Positions 41,625 to 58,400 of a DNA stretch of 64,000 bases are shown here, one piece after another. The notes beneath the pieces are model-generated. The model saw only the letters and a list, made by a program, of their open reading frames with translations, had not been told where the DNA came from and searched no databases. Position 1 is the stretch's first letter. The number at the start of each line of letters is the position of its first letter. Origin of the DNA: Nematostella vectensis (taxonomy: Eukaryota; Cnidaria; Anthozoa; Actiniaria; Edwardsiidae); NCBI RefSeq assembly GCF_932526225.1, contig NC_064035.1, forward strand, positions 11,705,296 to 11,769,295, given 5' to 3'. The position numbers and the translations under genes were made by a program.

Positions 41625-41895
41625 GGGTTATAGGAGAGGGGACGCTTACTTGTGAGAGGGCGCTTATTTTATTTTGGAGGAAAATAGCAGCTTCTGAATC
41701 GATCTGGGACAAAAGTTTATTTGCGATAAACTGAAACGACAGTAAAAATGCTGTTAGACTTATTCTGGTACAGGATTTTTGTGTTTATATAGATTTACAC
41801 AATTCAAATGGTGCTTTTGTCGAGATAATTTTAGGGGGAGGTGAGAGGGCGCTTATCTCAAAATTCGGGGGGGGGGTATTCGATTAAAACGAGAT
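41528..41895. mobile_element. MITE-like element with GGGCGCTTATT motifs, copy 2
   Basis: Begins TACCGTATAATGATTCGAAT and ends GGTATTCGATTA. The interior has a T run then a G run (41580-41622), GAGGGCGCTTATTTTATTTT and AGCAGCTTCTGAATCGAT, shared with the element at 5014-5434. Confidence 0.6.
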
Positions 41896-43320
41896 TATAA
41901 AAATTAAAGACTGCTTGCACATTTAGATTAGCTGTCTCCAATACTGTTTTGTAACAGCTGTAAGTGGTGGTCTACGAAAGTTTTATGTCCCCGAGTTAAA
42001 GCCGCATTGTCACCAATGACAATGGTCATGCCTTTTATAATAGTTGCACGTTATAATTTGAAACCTTTCCAGAACAGTAGTCTTTCGCTGAAAGCACTCA
42101 GAGAGAGGCAAGTTTGCGGCAATCAACGGGCTCGTGTTTTAGAGTAGTTTTCATATACCACCTGTCGCCTTCCCATGCGTGAAAACAGACACGAGACCAT
42201 GTAATGCGAAAGGAAGTATAAAATAATGTATGACGTTTGATGAAACAAAAGAACGAACACATGCCATCAAAAGTTTTTTTTAAAACACTCAAAGATTAAA
42301 TCATTTTTACTTCGAAACTCCAATAGAATAAACCTGATTTACACAGGTTATATGCTGCTCGCGTTGTATTAATATTTTGAAAAAACCTTTCTAATGGTGC
42401 CGATAGGTCTCTTTTTCTCTGTTGCTCAAGTAGGTTTAGCCTATAGACTTACAGTGTTAGCGCAAATCTATTTATCATGCATGTAGCTGCCGCGCCTTAA
42501 GTGGCATGTCAACGTAAAGAAAACGAAAACTGTCTTCTACTTGGTTTTAAAACTCGTTAACCCAGCTTCGTATTTTTACGGGAGAAATAAATCAAAGAGG
42601 ATATAAAGCAGCTGCTGTGTTCTCAATAAGGAAATGGGCTTTAAATCTTTGAAGACAATTTTACCTTTAAATCCGAAACACCCGAAGGGCTTAAATATAT
42701 TGGAAAGTGTTGGCAAATCCATTATATGATTACGCGAAAAAGGGCACGCAAAAATTGTTGTACATTTCTTATGCTTTAGAAATAAACAAGGTGTCAGGTT
42801 TTGTAAAGACGTTCGTGACCTTATCACTCAGAAAATGAGTGATGAACATGTGTAGACGAAGCAACTGAAATATTTTAATAGCCACTTTATAAGCCAATAC
42901 AATAGATTGGGACGAGATTTGAGCTTTTGAGGCCTAAGAAAGATAAGTTAGTCTTGCGTCGGCTGTCTAAGTTGTGGCTCAAGGCGTTTTCTGGACTGAT
43001 CACACCTGTGATAATCGTTGCTTTATGCTTTTTGCTCACAACAAAGCTATTTGCAAAATGGCTAAAATGGGTGATCAGATATAACGGTCTTGTCATACGG
43101 GAAAACACTATCGAGGCTAACGAGGCCGTTGAAACGAGATGTATTGTCTTAGAGAGGGGTTTGTACAATTTCTAAACCGCTTAAATAGCTGGCAAGCCTA
43201 ATCTTACTCCAAAAAGTCTCGTTCTCAAGGGAGCGTTCTCAGTAACGCAGATTTGATGGTTGAATTGTTTAATTAGTGTTTGCTTGTTTGACTAAAGCTG
43301 TGAGATGCCCCTGTTAACAA

Positions 43321-47133
<3,813 letters not shown>

Positions 47134-49478
47134 TTGATCACATTTGGTGTATACGAGAAAGTATTGGTCTCTTTTGTGTGTGTTTTTTTTTTTTAATATT
47201 TTAATTAAAAATTTTCCAAGCTTAGCAAGCAAAGAACTGGGTCCCAAGAAAAATCCTAATTCAAGAACACAGGCTGGAATTTACCAACTTATGTTCCGAG
47301 AAAAATCAAGGGTACAAAACGGATTGTTCCGCAAAATATCTGTTCCGCAGTCATTTTTTGCTGGCTGGGAAGATGTTAAACCCCTCGGTTGCTGGGAAAA
47401 AAATCGTCCCGAATGGTTCTGCTGGCAAATTTTGTGGAGTCGAACTAGTTGTGCTGGGAATATTTTTGGGGGGCGCTGGAGCGGATGCTTGGGGAAAAAA
47501 TCGTCCTGCCCGGTTATACGGGCTATTATTTATGTACTAAAATGTCTACCCCCTTCTGGCTGGGAAAAAGTCCTAAACAATGCTGGCTGGGAAGAAAAAG
47601 GAACAGATAAGTTTTTCCCAGCAACTTTTAAAATTGATATTTTAGGGAAGTAGAACATATTCAAACGACAAAATATGCCATTTTAACATGTTTCGAAAGG
47701 GGGGCTCGTTGTATGCCATTGAAAATTAAAAGTCAAGCAAATAGAACTTGTGATTGGTTAATTCTCTGTTTCCGAGATAAGATTCTAAGGGGACGGAAGA
47801 CTTATGAATGGACTTCTATGGGGTCCCGAGAAAAGTGAAGTAGAGAAAAGAACAAGAGGACAAAGAGCAGGTGCATTTTGCGGATTGTGCAGACCGCTAG
47901 CAACATCTGCCTGATCTGCCTATGACCCTTCCTGACAAAAAGAAGAAGGAAAATATAAGAAGCTTAGAAGCTGAGAGACGTCGGGTGGGAGTGAAGCAAC
48001 AGAGGAGCTGTATCTGATTACTAACATTGGGTTATGCTTGAAAAAAAGCTTCCCACAAAGGCTTTGTATCAAAAGCTTTTGTACAATTTATTCAAAACTT
48101 GTTTCCTTATCTATTTCCGTTTTAGAATGTTACTGTACCCTTTATGGGGGAAGGGGTTGCTAGGATAGAATAGTGTATTTGATATTCCCAGGCGCGTTCC
48201 CAGGATTGGTCGAGGGGGAGGGGGGGGCATTTATAGACACCATATCGAAAAAGAATACTCACTTTTTGCCCCCCCCCCCCCCCCCCCTGTGTACGCGCCT
48301 GATACTAGTTATTGTTTTTCGCCTAACCAATAAGGAACCAGTCGGTCGTCTTGCGATTATCATCGGTATGGTAAATACCATATGTCCTATGTTACATTTT
48401 GTAGATCACACAACAAAGAGAATCAAATATAGCAATCAGTTGCTTAGTCATTCTTTTAATTAGTGTATAGACTATGCCCTATGGCCACCCCCCCTCTCCC
48501 CCTTCTTCCTAAAGAATACACTGTATAACGTTTTAAGTAGTACCGCTTTCATACCAGGACACAGCCGTTATCTTCTTAGGTTGTCATTAGCTGTTTTCAG
48601 GTTCAGAACGCTTCAGTGTGTTGCAACGCCCCTTGGGGGCCCCTATCAACAAAAGTGCGAGAATGTTCAACTGAACAAATGAGTACATAACATTTTTATA
48701 TTCTCTTGATGCTACTCATTTGGTGCCTCTTAGGTATCTCGTCCTACAAATAAGGACATAACGTTTTTGTATTCTCTTGATGGTACTCATTTGTTTTACA
48801 ATTGTACAGTGTGCTCTGTTGGTACTCTATCTAGGAATGAGGCTCTTCTTAGCGCCATAGCAGAAATTAGCACGGCTTGAGGGGCAACCCGCCCCCTGGC
48901 TACGCCCCTGGAGGGGCAACCCGGGTATATTTGTTTTTTGAAGACATCGTGAAATCCCGGGTCAGTACGCAGCTCTTACAAGCTGCAATTTGATCGGGCA
49001 AATGAACAATATCCGCACCTCTACACAAAGAACGAGAAGAATAAAGGCAAAAGAACTCCTTTGTAGAACAAAGATAATGGGAGACAAAGCAGCTGCGTAC
49101 TTACTCGAAAATCGGGTCAGTACGCAGCTCTTACAAGCTGCAATTTGAGGTTCTGAGCCTGCTTTCTAACAATTGTCGTGTAATAATATTATAGTCGTTG
49201 TCTATGACCGAGAAGCGTGTTTCCAGGCATATCTTATATGCAGCGTTTGTTCGGAAATCATTTCTAGTTTCTATTAGAAGCAATGAAGTCAAGCTAACAA
49301 TAAAAATTCCCTATGGAGACTAATAACCTTATATATGTACCCCCAACACACAATTGATTCTCGCAATGAGTATCATAAAAATGAATAATTACTTACGTAA
49401 TCTTTACCACTACGCTGTTTGGCCGTTGCGTAAGCCCTCTATAAGTGGCTTAGGGGAGAGATCTTTAAATAGCGAAAA
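47134..49478. other. Intergenic between Kir and ABCG genes
   Basis: Holds GCTGGGAAAAA-type degenerate repeats (47350-47620), a MITE (48189-48301), a direct repeat pair of about 35 bp (ATTCTCTTGATGSTACTCAT at about 48700 and 48772) and a 36-bp direct repeat (GGTCAGTACGCAGCTCTTAC at 48960 and 49115). No gene is seen. Confidence 0.55.
48189..48301. mobile_element. Short MITE, CAGGCGCGTNCCCAGG family
   Basis: Left end CAGGCGCGTTCCCAGGATTG, right end GTGTACGCGCCTG, with a G-rich shoulder left and poly-C right. It matches the element at 60985-61160. The flanks do not give a clean duplication. Confidence 0.7.
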
Positions 49479-52400
49479 ATGAAGAAATCCACGGGAGCTC
49501 CGCCAGTAGCCCTCGTGTGTGTGAACCGGCTCGCCGAAGAGGAAGATAGAAACACACTACAGGATGAGGGGACCACAGCAAGCATGGAAAGTCAAGGTGA
49601 GGTTTGAACTAGCACCTGCTCCGAACCAATAATCTTATAGTTTCACCGTCTGTTTTGAGGCCCTGCAAATATTAGCGCTTCTCGGTAGAAGTCAAGAAAA
49701 TGATCCTCGCAGCCTCGCGCCTCGTGATCAATAACTATTCGTTTCGTGTTTCATTGTTCGCTATTCGGCCTACCTATTCGTAAAGTACCACTGTAGTGTA
49801 ACTGACACAGCTACCAAGAACATTAACATGAACTCTACACATGGTCCTCTGGTATGCCTTTATAAGTGGGCTCTCTTTATTTTAAATTTATGCAACATTT
49901 GTTTTCTTTTGTCTGCTTTTATGCAGGATGAGATCCATTACATTTTTTTTCTATTACTACATATTTTATGTATCATTGGGAGAAATAAATAAAGAGGAAT
50001 AAATAAACAAATGTTATCGCTATATTCTAAAAAGCGAATATTATGAAATAAATGAATATAATACTATACTTTAATTCCTGAGATAAATAGTGATAACTAT
50101 TTTCAATTTTGTTAAATGGAGCCGTTTAAACGTTCTTCATTAATTTTTAAGTCTCCGTTTTTATTTTCTTTCCGTGATTACGCCCAAGTGAAAACAGTTT
50201 TTGTAGACCGCGAAGATTAGAATGAAATTAACACAGCACTTGAAAGTCGCCAGAAAACCCTTAAAACCTTCTTTGTTGTAATTGAAAACACAAAATCGGT
50301 AAGAACAACAACTTGTTTTCCAAATCTTTTAAGTATTCATTCTCTCCTTTTCTTTGGGTTTGTAATAATAGGAAACCATGCACGAATACCTTTTTGTTTA
50401 GCTTTGGTTATTTCTTCTCCCTCCCTCTCCCTCATAAATGCATTTTTGCACAGCATGTACAGGTGGATATGCTAATAGCCTCAGTACTAACACACAAAGA
50501 CCCGTTGACTATCCATGATCAATGATCGAATACATAAACGCAATCCGAGTTCTTTTTTTATGAGAAAGCTGTAAGAAAAAAGAACTATGGAAGAGGAGAG
50601 AGTATCGATATGCTCTGAGTCGGGAGCAGTGACATTTCCTTTATTGTGCGACGGTGCTGAAAGGATGGTAGTAGACAGATCACGTAATCCTAGCGATTCA
50701 AGTAAGTACATCTGTCCTTCACTTAGATTTCAAAGATCAGTGTATCTGTAAGTTTTTGATTGAAATGATACCCTTGATTCTACAGTGGAACCTGGATTTT
50801 ACGATTTGCAGCGAGAGAAGGAAAATGTATCTTAAAATCGATTTATCGTTAGAAAAGGTCCTCGATTTCACGATATAAAGGAAAATTGTCATTGAAAACA
50901 TCGTTGTAGCGAGGTCGGGGAAATTTATCAACTTTTACAAAATATATATAGTGAAACTGTACTCTGCGTAATACTGTACAGTTACTCTCTGTTAACAGTA
51001 ATCTGCATTGAACAAGATCTGTCATGTCAAAAATATCGATTAACTGGACACGTGTGTGGTGTTTTAATTTTTTTTCTCTCTTTGTTGATAAAAAATAATC
51101 AGTAATATCGTTGATCGAGGTGAAAATTATACTTGGGAGAACAGATTTGTATCCTTAAATCGGGAATATCGTTGTATCCAATATCGTTAGATCGAGTTTA
51201 TTTCTCATACATTTATTTCACTAATATTTTCGCCGGGAGAAAGGAACGCCATCGGAAAATCGAGGTTATCGTAAAATCCAGGCTCCACTGTACGAGGTTT
51301 TTAAAATTTGCGATAGGAGTAAGTCCTATTATGTAAGTCAGGTTGTATTTCTTGGTGATTTAGAATATAAGGAGAAACTCCTTTCACCCATAGTATCCCA
51401 TACAGTTGCGCTCCGGTTGTGCGTGACAAATGAACCATGCGTGACATATACCTCCCCAGGAAGCGCAGGAGAGAAGCCAGGTACCGACTCTCGAAAGTCT
51501 TCCAAAATGGACCAAGAAAACCGACCAGAGGCCATTCTAGTTCACAATGAGGTACACCCTGAGAGCGACAAGGAAACCCACAACCCGGGGTTCGCTAGAA
51601 GTTTATCTACTCGAGAGAGAAGAGTAACACTGGAGTGGAAATCTGTGAATGTATTTGTGCCGATTCCAAAACCGTCCATTTGTAAACGTCTTTGCGGGTC
51701 ACGAGACGATGCACCAGCCCCTCAAATTAGACAAGTTCTCTTTGACGGTGAGTCATCCGTTGCTGTTGATTAGATTTATCAGTTTTTCTTAGACCGATAG
51801 AGCGATTTTAATCGAAGTTGATTCTTATGCGAGCATGAAAGCTTTGTGTAGCAGTTTTACATCAAGTAGCTGGGTTGTGTGGGTAGATTGATAGGAAATG
51901 TGTGCATATATTTCGGCTTTGCGTCAGAGCAAAGTGCGTGATCTTTATACCTAATTTCTACTTATATGTTTTCATAGATCGTCATTGTTACCTTATTATA
52001 GCCCCGGTCATTAAAGTGCCATATACACGCCTATAAGTGGCCGAGGGGCGCGGGTGCCCCCACAGTAATTTTCTAGAATTTTGAGGTCAAGACCAGAAGT
52101 GATCCCCATAGTTTTCTACGTGTCACTATGTTGTCCCGAGTATTCTGATGCCTTTTACGGCCCTATTAAGATCACAAGAATGACATGACAATGCAGGTGA
52201 TCTTTGAATTCAATACTGTGAACTTCTTATATGCTGTTGGGTATTACATAATACAGTGAGACCTCAATAATTTACTTAAGTCAATAGTGAATGAAATATG
52301 CTCAGCTGATCCTGTGGTATGAATAATTCGATTATTCATCAAAATGTGTAAAAAACCTGGGCAAAAAGGCAGGGATTTTGAATGAAATTTTTGTTGTGAT

Positions 52401-55400
52401 ATTTATTTTTCTAGTGAGTAGAAGATAGGGTACTAATATCTGTTTAAAAAGTAAATTACTTGGTTAAACACTAATTTATTATTCATGTATGTAAATTCTT
52501 AAACTAGATTATTAAAATAAATCATTATTGTGTAACATTTTTGCTCAGTTAGCGGTAGAGCTGAACCTGGTACTCTTCTGGCTGTCATGGGAGCAAGGTA
52601 AATATAATACAGTATGTTAAAATTAGACGCTGAGACAAGTTGGTAAAGACATGACCCAGGGGTCCTAGATACCACCCCCCACCAATCTCCCCATCTGTAT
52701 GGACCTCATATCTAGTAATAAATATAAAAAGCTAAAATTGTCTTGTCGTGTTGAGTCTGCCCTGAAGAAGTCTTATTAAAGACAAAAAATTGGCAGTCGA
52801 CTACCAGTTTTTGGTGTATTGACCCCATATCTATACAGTTCCAATAGAGAAATAATGCAAAAAAAAAAGGTTAAGTTCGATTATCAAAAAATTAAAAAGG
52901 TTTCAGTAGGTTATCCAAGTAATGCAAAAACATTTCATTCTAAACTCAAATAATGTGAAAAAAGTTATAATTTTGTAAATATTTAATGCGTGACACACAA
53001 CATCAACATTTGACCCTGAAAATGTGCCATGATATTATTGTCTTTATCTACATGTCCCTGTGTTCTGTAAAGAAAAAAACAATCTTATTTTCAGTGGGGC
53101 GGGCAAGTCAACCCTGATGAACGTTTTGGCTTATCGTAACCTTGGCTCCATCCAAGTGACTGGTGAAGTCAAGGTCAACAATAATAACCTTGGTTTGGCA
53201 ATTAATTCTATATCAGCCTACATTCAGCAGGAGGATTTATTTATTGGTACTCTGACTGTCAGAGAGCATCTCACATTCCATGTAAGTAGGAGGGGAGGGG
53301 AGGGAGGTCACCAATTTTTTGCCATGCTTTTTAGCCAGAGTCAGGCCCTCTTTGAAGTATATACTGGAAAGAGATAAAAAGGGCCCACTATGATTGGCTA
53401 GAAAACAATGGAAGCGATATAAAATGCCACTTTGATTGGCCCCTTATTTAACTAGCATTCCAATTTCTTGTCCAGGCTGGTCATGCCATTTGTTTATTCT
53501 GAGTGGTATCGTTTCCAACTGTCTACTAGATATAGTATAACAAACATGGATGCCATGAGCATTTGAGTGTCCTACCAAGCAAGTCATATTGAAGTGGGAC
53601 AGTTGACAGCTGATCATGTGTTTTGACAGTGGCCTTAAAAGGGGAAGAAGGCATTTTGTCTAATTTTTGTGTCAAGCTTAGTTTGATTTTTTCTCTCCAA
53701 CCTTTAAAAACTAAAACTACCTGATACTCTAGGTAAACTAGTCTCCCTTGCAGCTGTTGTATCAGCCATAAATGTAATTACACCCATAAATGTTATAACA
53801 ACCATAAATGTAATAACACGCTATACACATAATCGCTTCTGGTTTGAAAATGGCGGGCTTTTCAAGGCGTGCAGGCGTTTATTTACAAACTTTTCGCCGG
53901 TAAATTTTTTTTCATTTTTCTCCCTTTTGCAACAAGATGTTTTATACAATTTATCATGCTCATATGCTAAAATGCCGCCAACTGGGCGTGGCGAAAAGGA
54001 AAAGAGGAACACATGATCTTGATTGTGTTAGAATGCAGTAAGAAAGAAGATCTAAGCCCGAGATGCGGTTTGTTGATGTTAAGTCCACTCAAAACAATCA
54101 AAACAACCAGGGCCTGTGAACCTTTTTCCAGTATATCCAACATTGTTAGCGCGGTAAAACATTATTTTCCGTGCAGTTGCAAAACCCAAAACAAAACATG
54201 GCAGAGAGCGCCGTGCACTAGATTTGTGGCTATGAAGCAGCGCCTCCAAATAGTCTGGGTCACAGTGCATGCATTAATGACTTCCGGTCGCACAAAAAAA
54301 GGTAAAATGGCACCCTGAATTTGTGAAATCGTGACATTTTTTGTACAGAAATATTGTTTACCCTTTTCTTGTTTAAGCTGAGCATGGATTAAGGCATACT
54401 GGTCAAAATGAAAAAATGACCAGAATACCCCAATGGCTTGAGCATTAATTGGTCTAAAAAATTGATTTTTCAATATTTTTTCAAATCCATGCTCACCTTT
54501 ATTCAGAAAGAAATAATTAATACTCTGAACTAAAACTCCTTTGAAAAAATTAAAGGAACGGCAAATAAACATTTTTTTCTGCTGTGATGACGCCATCCGA
54601 TGACATTACCTAATGATGTCATCAATATGTAGCCCGATGAGTCACTAGTCTACTTGACCAATTTTAGCAGTTAAACTCTTTTTCTAACAGATCTACGGTA
54701 ATTAAAAATTTCCCAAGCAACCTAACTTCCGAACACCCTTAATTTCTTAACATTTAACCTACTCTCTTCATACAATTCTTAATTATTCCCCCACCCCCCC
54801 CCCCAAAAAAAAAGGTTTTCTGAACCCCCTTATAGAAAGGATAAGAGGTTTGTTTGTCCCCTTTACTTTAGACCTGCATCTTCAGTAAGACTTTAAAAGT
54901 GTGCTCACTCATATAAGTTTCAAGAAGCACCCAATGTTGCTAAGCATTTTTTTTACTGATAACAGCTTACTGTATGTACCAGGCATTACTCAGAATGGAT
55001 AAAAAGCATTCCAAGCAAGAGAGGCTGGATCGTGTAGAGGAGGCCATAAATGAGGTAAGAGATCTATGTTATATCATGGCCTAATCATGGCATAGTTCCC
55101 ATGGGGACTCTTATAAAAACAATCAGTGGTGATTGTTGGCAAAATCAATTCAAACCCTAAGGGATGTCATTTTGGGCATGTTTTTTTAACAGCTTTTCCT
55201 ACCCATAAAGATAGCACATTGGGTGTGATCAAAGCATTTTTTTTACCCTATCACCAAGAACACTGACAATAGAAACCAACAAAAAAGAAAATTTTACAGA
55301 AAATGTTGCAGCAATTTTAAGCACTCACTTGACTTGTCATTTACTGTAAAATAAGATTTTGGCATAACAATAAGGAGAATCAGAAGGATGTTTGAACACC

Positions 55401-58400
55401 CATAAGGGATAGCAATTGGAAGAATTTTATACCCTAAAATATAGGTCAATTATCCCTGTCTGATTTTATGGAGAGTCCCACCAGGGGCAAAGTTTTTCCC
55501 TTTTTTAACCAGCTCTTAGGGCAATCTCTCATGTCACATATATTCTTCTTCTCAAGTCTTGTCATCACCTTTTCATTATTCCAGAATATTGCTTGGACAT
55601 GTTGTGAGTCTTTATCTGTGCACTCTTTTTCAAGATTTTGTTAGGCAACCATAAAAATATTGCTATTAAGTTAACTTGTGTGCAACCGCATATACCACCT
55701 TCCTGTATACACTGTGCGTGTCCAATAACATGTTTGCTTTATCCCCAGTTAGGATTAACTAAGTGTGCTGACACAGTGATTGGCACACCTGGGCGAGTGC
55801 GAGGCATCTCAGGTGGAGAGAAAAAACGACTATCTTTTGCATCTGAGGTACTGCGGTACACAAATAACACGCATGACACAGCACCATAATACCAACCCAA
55901 CATAGCTGTAGAATGCCTAGGAATTTTTTTTGTGGGGGGGGGGGGGGGCAATACAGAAACAGTAAGAAACTACTAGGGGGCCCATCCACGCACCAACTCG
56001 TTTTTAAATATGGGGGTGTATGTGCCCCTAGTGCCCCACCCTCTGCTACGGTCCTGCCCAGTGGGATGTTGCCAAAACTACCAAAGCCATTTACTAGATA
56101 AGAGTTGATTTAGGGAACGTTTGGCAAGTATGAAAGTGCCACTATGAAATTACAAAAACAGGCGGGATGATTTTTGTATAGCAGTCATCAACGACTACAC
56201 CAAATTAGATTGTTCCCTGTATGAAATGATAGTGGTGTCATTCTGCAGCTCTTGACAGACCCCGCCATCCTGTTTGCGGATGAGCCGACGTCCGGTCTTG
56301 ATTCATTCATGGCGCAGAGTGTGGTGGCGACGCTACAGAGGCTCGCAAAGCAAGGTCGCACTATTATCTGTACCATCCACCAGCCCTCATCCGAAGTGTA
56401 TACCATGTTCTCAAGGTGCGGAGATAACGCTGTGTCTTGATTTGATATTCCCTCGATTTGTTTATTTTTTCACAGAAGCACCTTTTTTTTAGATTACAAT
56501 TACCACCATTATTACGCGGCCACAGAAAGTCAGGTTTTCACAGGTTGTCTCGAACATGATTTCTTCACGCCTATATTTACTTCATTTATATTTGATAATA
56601 TCATGGTCTCTTGATAATATTTAGTACAAACACTATGCGAAGTTTTAATATCATCATCATATTTTTTTGTATCAAACGTTCCACTTGATTTCAGCTTTCG
56701 CTTCTCGCGAGGACCGGCAAGATTTCCTAAACAAGTGCCATTTGACTTTGTGATAGATACAAAATGCCCAAAAGAAATTGCTCCTAAAAGGACGTAATAT
56801 GGGGTCTTACGTAACGGCGACGGCAAAGAGAACGTGACCAAAAATGCTTTTTAGCGCTCAATCCAAATTAGTGTCGATAAAATTAACTCGTTTTTAAAGT
56901 TTAGGAAAAGTAAAGATAAGCCTAGAACCTACCATAGCGAACAATAAATTCTTCTTTACAGAACCCACTTTTTCCGTTCTCCCTGTAGACCATCAGACTT
57001 TCGGATTTTCCACGTCGTTGTTTGGAGTTGGAAGAAAGCGGCTGAATATGTAGTAGACTGAGTCCATTTCAGTGTGCATTTCACGTCGGCTCTTGGTTTT
57101 TGTGGGAGTATGCAAAAGCTTTTTTTTTACATTCTCCCTGCCGTGACCACCGTCATGTGTAAAGCCCCGTGCAAACTGCGCCTGCCAGCACCTGCCAGCA
57201 TTGCTGGCGAATTTTCGCTTGACTGACTCTAGCACAAAGGAAATGTCAAAATGGGAAATGGACTTTCTGACATTTCCTTTGTCTTGTGGGCAGTCGAGCA
57301 AGAATTCGCCAGCAAGGCTGGCCGATGCTGGCGCAGTTTGAACGGGCTTAAGGTACTCAATGGATGTAGATGCTGGAAAAAACCCTGAATGTTTTCATTG
57401 GTCTTATTTAGCATCTTGCTGATGGCAGAGGGGCGCACTGCGTATCTGGGTCCAGCTGAGGGCGCAATTCCTTATTTCGCCAAGTGAGTATTTTGAAAAA
57501 TTCTACGCAACCGTACAAAACTGAGTCACAGAAAGCATCCATTTCCAATCATCAAATATCGTTAATCAAGCATCACAGAGACTTGTTGATGGTTATTCTG
57601 AAGCTGTTTTGCAAATTAACCGTTGTATTTTAAATTGTAAACAACGCAATAAAGTGGTCGATCGATATTTTTTTGGAGAAAGACGTCTTATAACTAGCTC
57701 AGTCGATCCACGAGCTAATGTAGTTTCATAGCTTGATTTTTTTTCCTCAAAGCGCATGCTAATTGTTTTGTGGACCATGTTAGATTCGGCCACATCTGTC
57801 CGGCCAATTTTAACCCTGCGGATTACTTCGTCAACACCCTGGCTATCGTTCCTGGCGAAGAAGAGGAGTGTCGTCTCCGGATTAAGGTAGCATGCAGAAT
57901 ACCTTTCGGACATAATTCGATAAATGACCTTATTAACAACCGGGGAAATATATGAGTTTCGGGGGGATGGGCCTTACTAGCGAGACTAATAGTAAGCTGT
58001 ACAAAAAGTTTGGCGGTCCGCCTAAAATTGGTAAAATTAGGGGAAAGCCAAAACTAGTTCGAGTTTCTATGTCAAACGTTTTGAAATAGGGTATACCAAT
58101 TCGGGAAAGGGCCGGTGGTGTTTTATGTTTATTATGGAGGTATTCTTTATTAGATTATTGTTGTTATCCTAGTTTTGTCGGCGAAGGATGGTATGATATA
58201 TTAGGCCTTTTATTATCGGGAAATTCCCTCACGGGTATTTTTTTCTTACCAATACAATCCTTAGTCCCTCCTCAGAGGCGTAGCCAAAATTTTTTTGGCT
58301 GCTGCCCCTGCTCCTTTACCTTCAACTTCAAGTCATTAGACATTTAAATGATTGACCTTTGCTCTTTTAGGAAATATGTGATGAGTACGCTAGTAAGACG

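Larger units (their letters stand above)
38637..43320. other. 4.7-kb intergenic region with repeats
   Basis: Contains a GT/G-run (39001-39034), a dispersed repeat at 40190-40460 and 41140-41340, a MITE (40923-41091) and a poly-T/poly-G element (41528-41895). Small ORFs here (for example 40355-40657 and 42927-43175) have no family support. Confidence 0.6.

Noticed and set aside
42887..43175. Small ORFs on both strands just upstream of Kir, one with a possible helix
   Set aside because: Two opposite frames overlap, no family is recognisable and no splice or promoter signal ties them to a gene.
47144..47653. 169-codon ORF after Kir
   Set aside because: Built on GCTGGGAAAAA-type degenerate repeats and a poly-T start. 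No protein family is suggested.
53821..54596. Several 63-144 codon ORFs in an ABCG intron
   Set aside because: Mutually overlapping on both strands without conserved motifs. The ABCG frame continues cleanly across the intron.
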